Assembly: GCA_004557455.1 (NCBI GenBank)
Contig: SFDX01000007.1
Location: forward strand, 41,630 to 105,629
DNA length: 64,000 bases
Reading direction: 5' to 3'
Source of the DNA: Akkermansia muciniphila
GTDB taxonomy: Bacteria > Verrucomicrobiota > Verrucomicrobiia > Verrucomicrobiales > Akkermansiaceae
This document shows positions 15,516 to 24,385 of this stretch, one piece after another (position 1 is the stretch's first letter; each line of letters begins with the position of its first letter). The notes under the pieces are model-generated. The model had not been told where the DNA came from. It ran no database searches and saw only the letters and a program-made list of their open reading frames with translations. The translations under genes and the position numbers were made by a program.

Positions 15516-15543
15516 TTGCCATTACGGTGGATTGTGCGATAAT
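15516..15543 (+). promoter_or_regulatory. Promoter of the LplT-PlsC fusion gene
   Basis: TTGCCA - 16 bp - GATAAT, with 11 bases to ATG 15555, predicting a leader of about 4-5 bases. The -35 box starts 4 bases after the upstream stop codon. Confidence 0.6.
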
Positions 15544-15554
15544 GTGGGCATACT

Positions 15555-18260
15555 ATGGCAGAAATAGACGAAACAAGCGTGCCGGCGGCAGGGGAGCCGT
15601 GTCCTCCCGTTCCTTTTGAGGGGGGGGAGGATGATATGCACTACAAGGAGCCCAGCCGGAAGGAGTGGCGGGGGTTCTGGACGCTGGTGGCGGTGCAGGC
15701 GCAGAATGCCTTTAATGAGAAGGCGGTGCAGTTTCTGCTGATTCCCCTGGGGGTGTGGTTGTGGGGTGCGGCTGGCAGCACGCTGGAGTATACGCTGGGT
15801 GCCATTTTCGTGTTACCGTACATCCTTTTCTCCCCGCTCGTGGGGTGGCTGGCGGACTGCTTTTGCAAGACGCGCATCATCCAGGTGATGAGTCTGGCGC
15901 AGATCGTGGTGATGAGCTGCATGCTTTTCTGCTTCTACCAGCATGATATGACGGCGGCGATTCTGTGGTTTGCGGTATTTGCTACACAGGCCACTATCCT
16001 AAGTCCGGCCAAGAAGGGCATCGTGAAGGACTTGCTGGGCTCCAAGTACATCGGCTACGGCTCCGGTATTGTCGAGATGAGTATGGTCGGCGTGCTTCTG
16101 ATTGCTCAAATCGGCGTCTTCTTCTGGTTCAGCTATTTGTTGGATGTATATAACGAGCTGCCCGATGCCGTGGAGGAGGCAGGGTGGAGCGCGGTAAAGC
16201 TGCCGACCTGGGTGTTCCTGATTCTGGCGGGTATCGTTTCTGCGGCATCTTTCCTAGTTCCCCGTTACCCCGCCAAGCAGCCGCGTCCCTTCAGTTGGAG
16301 CCTCTTTTACGAGCATTTCGTGCAGGTCAAGTACCTCTGGAAGGACCGCCTGCTGCGCCTCAGTGAGCTGGGTATCTCCTACTTCTGGTGCCTCGCCGGT
16401 TCCCTTTTCCTCATCATCATTCAGATTGCCAAACAACTCCAGGAGGCGAATCCCGAGTGCGACTTCAGTTTGCAGTGCGGTATCCTGATGGCCTGGCTGA
16501 CGGGCGGTGTGCTGACGGGCGGGGCCATAGCCTCACAGCTCTGCAAGGGTAAGAACGAGCTGGGGCTCATTCCCTTCGGAGCCATAGGCATTACGATCTG
16601 CACCTTCATGCTGGTGTGCCTGGACGTGAATACCTACATGAGTAACATCTTCTTGGCCTTCACCGGCGCCTTCGGTGCGGCCTATCTGGTGCCGCTCAAT
16701 GCCTTCCTTCAGGATCATTGCGACCCCGCTAACCGTGGCAACATCATCGCGGCGGGCAACCTCATCGACAACGTGATGGGCCTGGTGGCCGTGGGGCTGA
16801 TGTGGGTGATGCATGAGTACGGCGCGAGCCCGCAGAATCAGTTTTTCGTGCTCTTCCTTCTCAGCGTGTTCATCATGGTCACCTCCCTGCGTCTCATCCC
16901 GCAGGAATTCATCCGCATGGTGGGCATATGGTGCATGCGTCTTGTGTACAGACCCCGCACGTTGAACCCGGAGTACCTGCCGGACCGCGGGGGTGCCCTC
17001 TTGGTTGCGAACCATGTTACCTATGCCGATGCCCTTTTCATCACCATGGTCTGCCCGCGACCCGTGCGCTTCGTGGTGGCGGAGGAGTTCATGGCTTCGC
17101 GTCTCATCAGCTGGGTGTTAGAAATTTTCAATGCTCTGCCCATTTCCTCCAAGAATCCCCGCGAGGCCATCAGCAACGCTGCGGAGGGGCTCGCCAACGG
17201 GGAGCTTATCTGCGTCTTCCCGGAGGGGCAGCTGACCCGCAGCGGCTGTCTCATCCCCATCCGCAGGGGCATCGAGCAGATCGCGCGCCGGGCACAGGTG
17301 CCGATTATTCCGCTCTATATGGATGGCCTGTGGGGCAGTATTTTCTCATTCTCACGCAGCCGATTCTTTGCCAAGATGCCCAAGAGTGTTCCTTATTCGT
17401 TCACGGTGGCTATCGGGCGTCCCATTTCGCCGGCGTCCTTTGAAGCGGAGGGCATCGTGCGCACCTTCCGCAGCTTGGCAGCGGACTGCTTGGAGGTGTC
17501 GGACGGTGGCAGCCGAGAGGCGTTGCTTCTGCTGCTGGAGCGCATGGGTAGCAAGCCACTCGTGCATTGCAGCGGTGGCACGCTGTCCGGCATTCAGATT
17601 GCGGCGGCGCTGATTTCACGCCAGCCCTCTCCCAAGTGCCCCGCGGAGGCCATGCCGTGGCTCAAGTCCTTGATAACAGGCACGGAGAACATTATTTCCC
17701 TGCACCGCAGTTGGCTGAATGCCTGCCAAATCCGCCGCACGAATACGCTCAAGGAGGGCCACCATATGCTCACCACCGTCGGCCACGGGGAGTCGCATGA
17801 GTTCGTGCTCGGTGTGCTCTGGCCCATCCTGACGCAAACGCCTGTGCATATCATCACAGATGACTCCCGCAGCATCGACCCCTGTATCTCGCAGATGGTG
17901 GGAGGGGTGCATATGCGTTCTTTGCTGATCAAGGTCTTCCCGCCGCGCCAGATTCCTTTCTTCGATTTCAGCTTGGGCCCGGATCTCGCTGCGCCGAATA
18001 TGCGCTGGCGTCCCTGCATGGCGACCTCTGCCGGCATCGTGTTATCCATGAGCATGCGCAGCAGCGTTTTCAAGATGTCGGACGGCACGGTGCAGCTCGG
18101 CGCGCGCCCGCGTACACGCGGTCTCTTGCTCCCCTGCTTCTGTGTGGATAAGAGCTCGGACGGCTCAACCGTTATCACGGGGCAGAGCCTGGCGAAACCC
18201 TACACTCTTCCGGAGAAGTACTACGTAGACGAAAGCGGTTTCCTGGGCGAGTTCTCCTGA
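15555..18260 (+). CDS. LplT-like MFS flippase fused to PlsC acyltransferase, with a degenerate synthetase-like tail
   Basis: A 901-residue fusion. Residues about 35-450 form an MFS transporter with some 11-12 membrane segments (SPLVGWLADCFCKTRI is the conserved loop), like LplT, which flips lysophospholipids inward. A PlsC domain follows: NHVTYAD (HX4D) near 486, FPEGQLTRSG near 555 and PIIPLYMDG, with catalytic residues intact. The last 200 or so residues look like a decayed, truncated adenylate-forming domain (for example GHGESHEFVLGVLWPILTQTPVHIITD) without a nucleotide-binding loop. In E. coli, lplT and aas (acyltransferase-synthetase) are separate neighbours that recycle lysophosphatidylethanolamine. 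Here flippase and acyltransferase are one chain. A related Aas-like protein lies at 36.6 kb. Confidence 0.85.
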   Translation: MAEIDETSVPAAGEPCPPVPFEGGEDDMHYKEPSRKEWRGFWTLVAVQAQNAFNEKAVQFLLIPLGVWLWGAAGSTLEYTLGAIFVLPYILFSPLVGWLADCFCKTRIIQVMSLAQIVVMSCMLFCFYQHDMTAAILWFAVFATQATILSPAKKGIVKDLLGSKYIGYGSGIVEMSMVGVLLIAQIGVFFWFSYLLDVYNELPDAVEEAGWSAVKLPTWVFLILAGIVSAASFLVPRYPAKQPRPFSWSLFYEHFVQVKYLWKDRLLRLSELGISYFWCLAGSLFLIIIQIAKQLQEANPECDFSLQCGILMAWLTGGVLTGGAIASQLCKGKNELGLIPFGAIGITICTFMLVCLDVNTYMSNIFLAFTGAFGAAYLVPLNAFLQDHCDPANRGNIIAAGNLIDNVMGLVAVGLMWVMHEYGASPQNQFFVLFLLSVFIMVTSLRLIPQEFIRMVGIWCMRLVYRPRTLNPEYLPDRGGALLVANHVTYADALFITMVCPRPVRFVVAEEFMASRLISWVLEIFNALPISSKNPREAISNAAEGLANGELICVFPEGQLTRSGCLIPIRRGIEQIARRAQVPIIPLYMDGLWGSIFSFSRSRFFAKMPKSVPYSFTVAIGRPISPASFEAEGIVRTFRSLAADCLEVSDGGSREALLLLLERMGSKPLVHCSGGTLSGIQIAAALISRQPSPKCPAEAMPWLKSLITGTENIISLHRSWLNACQIRRTNTLKEGHHMLTTVGHGESHEFVLGVLWPILTQTPVHIITDDSRSIDPCISQMVGGVHMRSLLIKVFPPRQIPFFDFSLGPDLAAPNMRWRPCMATSAGIVLSMSMRSSVFKMSDGTVQLGARPRTRGLLLPCFCVDKSSDGSTVITGQSLAKPYTLPEKYYVDESGFLGEFS

Positions 18261-18261
18261 A

Positions 18262-18411
18262 GACTGCCGACCGCTGATTTGGTAGAAACCGAGTGATTTC
18301 TGACCGCGGAATGCAAGGAATTTTCGGAAGCTACTACTGCGGCGGCATGCAGTCTGCACTGAGCTAAGCCCGCCCCAAACCTTCCTGAAATTCCCTTAAT
18401 TCCGCGGTCAG
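18262..18411. repeat. Interspersed inverted-repeat element, copy 3 (short form)
   Basis: The core runs from 18300 (CTGACCGCGGAATGCAAGGA) to 18411 (ATTCCGCGGTCAG), 112 bp, with near-perfect inverted ends. It lacks about 70 bp of the interior found in copies 1, 2 and 4. An outer left arm (CCGCTGATTTGGTAGA, 18270-18285) matches that of copy 2. The element starts right after the stop of the LplT-PlsC gene. Confidence 0.85.
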
Positions 18412-18426
18412 CTCCTTCCCGGCTGC

Positions 18427-18906
18427 CTACCGGCCCGGCGGTACGCAGTCTCCTTCAGAACATCCTTCTTGGCGGGCGAGGAAAATGCTGTTGATGGCAT
18501 CGAATTGATAGACCGGGTCCGGGGTGCCTCGGGTGGCGGATTGCTCGATGGCGTTGTAGTACTCAATCTTGCGGTCGAGGAAGCGGAGGCTGCGCTCAAG
18601 CTCCTCTTTTTGGCGGCTGAGACGCTCGGCCGTGCGGAGGAGCAGCTCGCGGCGTTCGGGCACGGTGGACTCACCTTCCTCGACCAGCTCGAAGTAGTGC
18701 TTCATCTCCGGCAGCTCCAAGCCGGCGTTGCGCAGGCAGCGGATGGTGAAGCAGCGGTTCAGCTCTGCCTTGCCGTAGCAGCGGTTACCGGCGGCGTCGC
18801 GCGGCACGGGCGGGATGATGCCTTCCTGCTCATAAAAACGCAGCGTGGGGACGGAAAAACCGGTGGCCTGAGCTGCCCGGGCAATGCTGATGCTCTCCTC
18901 TTGCAT
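18427..18906 (-). CDS. MerR-family transcriptional regulator
   Basis: A 159-residue protein with the N-terminal MerR winged helix: SIARAAQATGFSVPTLRFYEQEG, then the wing NRCYGKAELNRCFTIRCLRNAG. A long dimerization helix follows (about residues 85-125). The tail has two cysteines but not the metal-binding pattern of MerR, CueR or ZntR. It is divergent from the CMD-cupin gene, with an operator of MerR type between them, so it very probably controls that pair. The inducer is unknown; relatives of this type (AdhR, NmlR) sense aldehydes or electrophiles. The very end of the gene lies against repeat copy 3. Confidence 0.9.
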   Translation of the reverse strand: MQEESISIARAAQATGFSVPTLRFYEQEGIIPPVPRDAAGNRCYGKAELNRCFTIRCLRNAGLELPEMKHYFELVEEGESTVPERRELLLRTAERLSRQKEELERSLRFLDRKIEYYNAIEQSATRGTPDPVYQFDAINSIFLARQEGCSEGDCVPPGR

Positions 18907-18969
18907 GCCCTCATCATAGAGGAAGCAGCGGCCTATGGCAAGTTTTTTTCAGAAAAAGGAAAAAAGTTC

Positions 18970-18999
18970 TTGCCCTAAAGTGACTTTAGGGCCTACCAT
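18970..18999 (+). promoter_or_regulatory. MerR-type operator and stretched promoter
   Basis: TTGCCC - 18 bp - TACCAT, with the 19-bp palindrome CCCTAAAGTGACTTTAGGG (18973-18991) occupying the spacer. Overlong spacers filled by a dyad are the hallmark of MerR activation by DNA untwisting, and CTAAAGT dyads are typical of AdhR/NmlR-like regulators. The -10 box ends 7 bases before ATG 19007. Confidence 0.85.
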
Positions 19000-19006
19000 G
19001 TAGGAA

Positions 19007-20068
19007 ATGAGCCACTTCATCACACTCACTTGCCTGGCCGCTCTCGGCTTCATGAGTGCGCAGGCGGAAACAACAAACAACAAGATGCCCATCATGAACG
19101 AGCATGCAACGACACAAGAGGCCCTCACCCCCGGGGAGCAGGCCCTGACGGCAGCGGCGGCGTACGCTGCGAGCGGAAATCAGGCCGGGCTTCGGCAGGC
19201 CGTCATCTGCGGCTTCGAGTGCGGTGTCACGGTCAACGAGTTCCGGGAAATCCTAGTGCAGGTCTACGCGTACTGCGGCTTCCCCCGCGCGTTGAATGCG
19301 CTGCAAACCCTGATGCAGACCGTGGAGGAACGCGGAAACCGCGACACCGTAGGCCGCGAACCGGGGCCGAGGCCCGAGGGAGATTCCCGCGTCTTCGGGG
19401 CGGACAACCAAACCGAGCTGGTCGGCCGCAGAGTGGAGGGGAAGCTGTTTGACTTCGCCCCGGCCATCGATGAGTACCTCAAGGCGCACCTCTTCGGCGA
19501 CATTTTCGCCCGGGATAACGTGAGCTGGCGGACTCGTGAGATGGCGACCATCGCCATGCTGGCCGTGCGCGACGGCGTGGAAGGGCAGCTGAAGAGCCAC
19601 ATTGCCATCGGCAAACACAACGGCCTGACGGATGCGCAGGTGGGTGCCATCCTGCAGATTGCCTCGCGCACGAAGGCGGAGAATGTCCTCTTCGGCTTCG
19701 GCGAGGAGAATTCGGCCTATGCGGCCTACTTCAGCGGAGCGAGCTACCTCAATCGGCTGAATACGGAGGGGGTCGGCATCGCGAACGTGACCTTCGAGCC
19801 CGGCTGCCGCAACAACTGGCACATTCACCGGGGCGGCGGCCAAATCCTCATGGTGGTCTCGGGGCGCGGCTGGTACTGCGAGTGGGGCAAACCCGCGCAG
19901 GAGCTCAAGCCGGGGGATGTCGTCAACATCCGCCCCGGAGTGAAGCATTGGCATGGTGCGGCGGCGGACAGCTGGTTCACGCACGTGGCCATTGCCGTGC
20001 CGGCGGAGAACGCTTCGACCGAGTGGTTGGAGCCGGTGGATGAGGCGGAGTACGGCCTGTTGAAATAA
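19007..20068 (+). CDS. Exported double carboxymuconolactone-decarboxylase-like plus cupin protein
   Basis: The 353-residue protein has a signal peptide (MSHFITLTCLAALGFMSAQA). Two CMD/AhpD-like helical modules follow: about residues 45-105 (ICGFECGVTVNEFREILVQV) and 150-235 (WRTREMATIAMLAVRDGVEGQLKSHIAIG). A C-terminal cupin comes last (NNWHIHRGGGQILMVVSGRG, then GVKHWHGA with metal-binding histidines). AhpD-type domains act in peroxide or thiol redox and CMD in aromatic catabolism; the secreted CMD-cupin fusion is common but of unproven function. Under MerR control with a downstream hydrolase, it may handle a reactive carbonyl or aromatic compound in the periplasm. Confidence 0.8.
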   Translation: MSHFITLTCLAALGFMSAQAETTNNKMPIMNEHATTQEALTPGEQALTAAAAYAASGNQAGLRQAVICGFECGVTVNEFREILVQVYAYCGFPRALNALQTLMQTVEERGNRDTVGREPGPRPEGDSRVFGADNQTELVGRRVEGKLFDFAPAIDEYLKAHLFGDIFARDNVSWRTREMATIAMLAVRDGVEGQLKSHIAIGKHNGLTDAQVGAILQIASRTKAENVLFGFGEENSAYAAYFSGASYLNRLNTEGVGIANVTFEPGCRNNWHIHRGGGQILMVVSGRGWYCEWGKPAQELKPGDVVNIRPGVKHWHGAAADSWFTHVAIAVPAENASTEWLEPVDEAEYGLLK

Positions 20069-20096
20069 GAATCCCTGACCCATCAAATAACCAACC

Positions 20097-21143
20097 ATGA
20101 ACAAAATACTCAAACTCATCTGCCCGGTTATGCTCGGATTCATGAGCGTGCAGGGCGCAACCCCAAATCAAACCATGACCCCGATTAAGAATGACACTCG
20201 TGTCTTTACCGTGAACCCCGATGTGCGTGTCGGTGAGGTTCGTTTTACCAACCGCTTCGGCATTGAGCTGGTCGGGCATTTGTACCTGCCGACCGACTTC
20301 GATGCGGGCAAGCCCCGCGCCGCCGTGGCGCTCAGCGGGCCCTTCGGAGCCGTCAAGGAGCAGGTCTCCGGACTCTACGCGCAGGAGCTGGCGCGGCGCG
20401 GTTTCGTGGCTCTCGCCTTCGATCCGTCCTTCACGGGCGAGAGCGGTGGTGCGGCACGATTTGTGGCCTCGGCGGACATCAACACGGAGGATTTCAGCGC
20501 AGCGGTGGATTTTCTATCCCTGCACCCCGGGGTAGATCCCGAGCGCATCGGCATTGTTGGAATCTGCGGCTGGGGCGGCTTCGCCCTCAACGCGGCGGCG
20601 ATCGACACGCGCATCAAGGCCACCGTGACGTCCACGATGTATGATATGCACCGCGTCTCTGCCAACGGGTACAACGATGCCGAGGACAGCGCGGCGGCAC
20701 GGCAGCAGAAAAAGGAAACCCTGAATGCCATCCGCACCGCAGATGCCCGCCGCGGCAGCCCCGAGCGCGAGGTGCCTTTCGGTACCACTCTGCCGGCCGA
20801 TGCCCCTCAGTTTGTCAAAGATTACTTTGACTACTACAAGACCCCGCGCGGCTTCCACCCCCGCTCGCTGAACTCCACCGGCGGCTGGACGAAGACCTCC
20901 GTGCTCTCGCTCATCAACACCCCGATTCTGGCCTACGCGGGCGAGATCCGCACCCCCGTTCTGCTGGTGCACGGCGAGAAGGCACACTCCCGTTACTTCT
21001 CGGAGACCGCCTATTCCCTGCTGCCCCCCTCGCACCGCGAGCTCCACATCGTCCCCGGTGCCAGCCACACGGACCTCTACTACCGAATGGACAAAATACC
21101 CTTCGATAAGATAGAGAGCTTCCTCCGCGAGAACCTCAAATAA
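20097..21143 (+). CDS. Exported alpha/beta hydrolase, dienelactone-hydrolase-like
   Basis: A 348-residue protein with a short signal peptide (ending MSVQGA). It has the alpha/beta hydrolase core: ALSGPFGAVKEQVSGLYAQELARRGFVALAFDPS, the nucleophile elbow GICGWGG and the late histidine in PGASHTDLYY. The elbow has Cys instead of Ser, as in dienelactone hydrolase. It lies 28 bp after the CMD-cupin gene in the same direction, with no promoter between, so the two form a MerR-controlled operon. A shared lactone or enol-ester substrate is plausible, not shown. Confidence 0.82.
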   Translation: MNKILKLICPVMLGFMSVQGATPNQTMTPIKNDTRVFTVNPDVRVGEVRFTNRFGIELVGHLYLPTDFDAGKPRAAVALSGPFGAVKEQVSGLYAQELARRGFVALAFDPSFTGESGGAARFVASADINTEDFSAAVDFLSLHPGVDPERIGIVGICGWGGFALNAAAIDTRIKATVTSTMYDMHRVSANGYNDAEDSAAARQQKKETLNAIRTADARRGSPEREVPFGTTLPADAPQFVKDYFDYYKTPRGFHPRSLNSTGGWTKTSVLSLINTPILAYAGEIRTPVLLVHGEKAHSRYFSETAYSLLPPSHRELHIVPGASHTDLYYRMDKIPFDKIESFLRENLK

Positions 21144-21196
21144 CTCGCCCCCCGAGGTGTGTGCCACGCGCGCTCCCGCCCTGCCCGGGAGCGCGC

Positions 21197-21471
21197 AAGA
21201 CTTCACGCCGCCGTGATAGTAGAACCCGAGAGGGGTAGGGACCCGGAGTGAAAGGAATTTTCGGAAGCTGTATATCATGCTGCTCCCGGGCAAGACATCG
21301 GAGCAAGTTCATTGTAGGCAGCTTTGAAATTATCAAAATAACTAAGGTGCCTTCTGCCCCCGGCGCCATGCAGTCTGAACCAAGCCATGCATACTACCGA
21401 CTCTCCCGAAATGCCTTTTATTCCGCGGTCAGGCATTCTCGGTTCCGACTGCCCTGGTGGTGTGAAGTCTT
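21197..21471. repeat. Interspersed inverted-repeat element, copy 4 (full form)
   Basis: This is the most complete copy, 275 bp. The outer ends AAGACTTCAC (21197) and GTGAAGTCTT (21462-21471) are exact inverses. The inner arms are CCGGAGTGAAAGGAATTTTC (from 21243) and its partner ending ATTCCGCGGTCAG (21432). The interior shares TTGTAGGCAGCTTTGAAA and CATGCAGTCTG with the other copies. It occupies most of the gap between the hydrolase operon and the next promoter; nothing else is visible there. Confidence 0.85.
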
Positions 21472-21568
21472 CCCGAAGCGCTGCATACTTCCCTCTCTGA
21501 TTCTTGTCATCCGTGGTTTGTGCCTCCCCGTTGCTGTCATCTCGGCGGGCGGAGGACATAAAATAGGC

Positions 21569-21596
21569 TTGCATTGGGTGGGAGAAGCTGTACAAT
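21569..21596 (+). promoter_or_regulatory. Promoter abutting the lipase-like lipoprotein gene
   Basis: TTGCAT - 16 bp - TACAAT, 7 bases before ATG 21604: predicted leaderless. It rules out the upstream in-frame start at 21574. Confidence 0.7.
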
Positions 21597-21603
21597 AGCA
21601 GAG

Positions 21604-23298
21604 ATGAAGGCGAATAGAACCCCTTTGGTTATTCTCTGCATACTCTGTGTTTTGATAGGCGGGTGCACGCCGCGGCCGCTGCTGCCGCCGGCTTTTACTC
21701 CGGTATCGGCGCGTGGGGAGGGTGCGGCTGTGCTGGTGGAGGAGATGCGCGGGCAGTGGGCAGAGCTGCGGCGGCCGAACCTGAGCCCCGAGGAGCGCGG
21801 GAAGGTTATGGCGTCCTATAACCGTGCGCTGTTGGATCTGTTGCGCGCCATGCGTCACCAGGCTCTGCGGGTGAGCGCCGGCAAGTTGCACCCGGAGCAG
21901 GCGCCTTTGCTGCAGGCCGTCACCGTGCGCTACGCCGACATGCCCGGTACGCACCGCTACAGTACCAAAGAGCTGTATGAGGACATCGTCCCCGCCGCCG
22001 ACGTACCCATGGAAGACCCGACCGAGCACTACCACGAACCCGGCCTCGGCGTCCCCGTGGTGGGCGTGGTGCCTTGGGACCGCCTCAGGAACCTCGGCCC
22101 GCAGGCCAAGGTACACTTCAGCGCCAAGGGAACGGTGAGCACCATGACCGCCGTTCTGGACTTCCCCCGGGGCAGCACCCGCCCGGAGCTCGTCTTCCTC
22201 CGCCGACTGCGGCAGGATACCTACCCCGTCGGGCGCCTGCGCTATCAACTTGCCGCCGACTTCTCCGCCCCGCTGGAGGTGTACTGGGGACTCACGCGAG
22301 TGAAAGATAACCGCTGGCTGGGCATGCTACGCCCGCAGGCCCTGCGCCCTCTGGAGGGGCTGAGCAGTGCGGAGGAATACAACCCGCGCAAAATCCCCGT
22401 TATTCTCACGCACGGCCTCATGTCCAGCGCCGGCACCTGGGATAAGCTCGTGAACCGCCTGATGACCGTCAAGGAGATCCGCGACACCTACCAATTCTGG
22501 TACTTCAACTACCCCACCGGCATCTCCTGGGTGGTAACGGCGGCGGAATACCGCAAGGCCTTGGCGAACGCCCGCGAGGTGCTGGACCCCGAGCGTAAGA
22601 ACCGCAACTGGGACCGCATGGTCGTTGTCGGCCACTCCATGGGCGGCCTAATCACCCACTACAGCCAGTGCGAAAACCCTTGGGACATACTCCGCAGCCT
22701 GCCGGATAACCTGCGCCCCGCCCCCGAGATGCTGCAGGCCCGCTACATCGACGAACCCTTCGACAACCCCCGCCGCGAGGCCTTCCGGCAGCAATTCTTC
22801 TTCCGCCCCGTGCAGGCCGGCATGGTGGTGTACATGGCCACCCCGCACCGGGGAGCCCCGCTGGCAAGCTACCGCATCGTCGCCTTCCTGACGCGCCTGG
22901 TGGAGCTGCCCACCAACCTGCTGAGCGCGGCGGTTGACCTCGTGACCCTGCAGCAGGACTCCGTGCTGGCCAATCCCTCTCAGCTGACGGACTGGTTCAC
23001 CAGCGTGGGCCAGCTCTCGCCTAGCAGCTACTCCATCCGCGGTTTGGCGCCCCTGCGCGTGCGCCCCGCTCGCACCCACTCCGTCATCGGTGTGAAGCGA
23101 TGCCCGCCGGGGGGACAGCTCGCGCGCAGCAGCGACGGCGTGGTGCCTTATTATTCCTCTCACCTGAATTGGGGGACGGAGACAACCGTGCTCAGCGACC
23201 ATTCCGTGCAGGATACGAAGACGGCGGCGGCAGATTTGGCACGCTTGCTTCTGGAATACGCCCGCGCATGCGAAAAAGAGTCGGGCAGGCGCAATTAA
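21604..23298 (+). CDS. Lipoprotein with alpha/beta-hydrolase (lipase-like) domain
   Basis: A 564-residue protein with a lipoprotein signal peptide (lipobox IGGC). An N-terminal region of about 230 residues has no clear family. The hydrolase domain follows: IPVILTHGLMSSAGTWDKLV (oxyanion HG), FWYFNYPTG, the nucleophile elbow VVVGHSMGG near residue 345, YMATPHRGAPLAS, SDGVVPYYSSHL and a late histidine in SDHSVQ. This order is that of PGAP1-like lipases/esterases. It should sit on the outer or inner membrane facing the periplasm. The substrate is unknown. Confidence 0.82.
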   Translation: MKANRTPLVILCILCVLIGGCTPRPLLPPAFTPVSARGEGAAVLVEEMRGQWAELRRPNLSPEERGKVMASYNRALLDLLRAMRHQALRVSAGKLHPEQAPLLQAVTVRYADMPGTHRYSTKELYEDIVPAADVPMEDPTEHYHEPGLGVPVVGVVPWDRLRNLGPQAKVHFSAKGTVSTMTAVLDFPRGSTRPELVFLRRLRQDTYPVGRLRYQLAADFSAPLEVYWGLTRVKDNRWLGMLRPQALRPLEGLSSAEEYNPRKIPVILTHGLMSSAGTWDKLVNRLMTVKEIRDTYQFWYFNYPTGISWVVTAAEYRKALANAREVLDPERKNRNWDRMVVVGHSMGGLITHYSQCENPWDILRSLPDNLRPAPEMLQARYIDEPFDNPRREAFRQQFFFRPVQAGMVVYMATPHRGAPLASYRIVAFLTRLVELPTNLLSAAVDLVTLQQDSVLANPSQLTDWFTSVGQLSPSSYSIRGLAPLRVRPARTHSVIGVKRCPPGGQLARSSDGVVPYYSSHLNWGTETTVLSDHSVQDTKTAAADLARLLLEYARACEKESGRRN

Positions 23299-23301
23299 GC
23301 A

Positions 23302-23330
23302 TTGCAAAGCGCGGCGCGTTCTGGTACAAT
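23302..23330 (+). promoter_or_regulatory. Promoter of the polyprenyl synthase gene
   Basis: TTGCAA - 17 bp - TACAAT, with 40 bases to ATG 23371. No ribosome-binding site is visible in this leader. Confidence 0.68.
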
Positions 23331-23370
23331 CGCCGCCGCGCCCGTGCAGCGTGCGTGCCCCACCTTCGTC

Positions 23371-24381
23371 ATGAGTTTTCCCTTCTTCAGTAAACTGCGC
23401 AACCGCAAGGCTCATATCAAGATTGTTAAGCATGAGCTGGAGCGGGTGCGTGCCTGTATTGCGGCACAGGCAGCGGATTATGAGCCCCACACCCGCCGCT
23501 ACATGGAGCAAATCTGCAAGGGCCGCGGCAAGATGATCCGCCCGGGCTTGGTGCTGCTGACCGCCGCCGCCACCGGCGGGGTGAAGGATGAGCACATCAC
23601 TTTCGCTGCCATCATGGAGATGATTCACATGGCCTCCCTTATCCATGATGACGTGCTGGACAAGGCGGACACGCGGCGGGACAACCCCACCCCGAATGCC
23701 CTCTGGGGCAACGAGCTCGCCGTTCTGCTGGGGGATACCATGCTCTCCCAAGCCATGGTGATGGGCGCGGAGATCGGCGATGCCCGCTTTGTGCGCCGCA
23801 TGGCCCAAGCCGTCCGCGACCTCTGCCAGGGCGAGGTGGAGCAGTCAACCCGCCTGTGGGACATCGAGATGTCCCGAGCGGATTATTACGAGCTGATCCG
23901 CAAGAAGACCGCCACCCTCTTTGCCGCTGCCATGGCCGGCGCGGCTTACCTGCAGGGGCTGGATGACGAGATGGTGGAAAACCTGCAACGCATGGGCACC
24001 CTGCTCGGTATCTCTTACCAAATTTACGACGATTGCTTGGACCTGACGGGCGATGACACCGCCGCCGGCAAGACTCTGGGCACGGACGCCGAGAAGGGCA
24101 AGCTGACCCTGCCCGTCTTCTTCCTGATGGAAAGCAGCTGCGAGGATGTGGCAGCGGATGTACGCCGCCGCCTGGAGAAGCACGAGGCCATTGACTACGC
24201 CGCCCTGCGCGGCACAGAGGCCTTCCGCGAGGCCATCCGCTGCTCCGTGGAGGAGGGACTGCAGCGCAACGAGGAGGCCCGCGAGGTGCTGTGGCTGCTG
24301 CCGGACAGCCCCGCCCGGGAGGCTTTGGCCGAGATGACCTGGCGGCTGGATGAAATGCTGCGCGATTGCTGCGCGGACTGA
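23371..24381 (+). CDS. All-trans polyprenyl diphosphate synthase (IspB-like)
   Basis: This enzyme extends farnesyl diphosphate with isopentenyl units to make the side chain of a respiratory quinone. The 336-residue protein has GRGKMIRPGLVLL, the first aspartate-rich motif SLIHDDVLDKADTRR near residues 90-100, KTATLFAAAM, and the second motif YQIYDDCLDLTGD near residue 220. Product length depends on residues before the first motif and cannot be read reliably; heptaprenyl or octaprenyl is likely. ATG 23371 starts the conserved part and follows the promoter. An earlier in-frame start at 23302 overlaps the -35 box and is rejected. cysE follows at once. Confidence 0.93.
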   Translation: MSFPFFSKLRNRKAHIKIVKHELERVRACIAAQAADYEPHTRRYMEQICKGRGKMIRPGLVLLTAAATGGVKDEHITFAAIMEMIHMASLIHDDVLDKADTRRDNPTPNALWGNELAVLLGDTMLSQAMVMGAEIGDARFVRRMAQAVRDLCQGEVEQSTRLWDIEMSRADYYELIRKKTATLFAAAMAGAAYLQGLDDEMVENLQRMGTLLGISYQIYDDCLDLTGDDTAAGKTLGTDAEKGKLTLPVFFLMESSCEDVAADVRRRLEKHEAIDYAALRGTEAFREAIRCSVEEGLQRNEEAREVLWLLPDSPAREALAEMTWRLDEMLRDCCAD

Positions 24382-24385
24382 GCCT

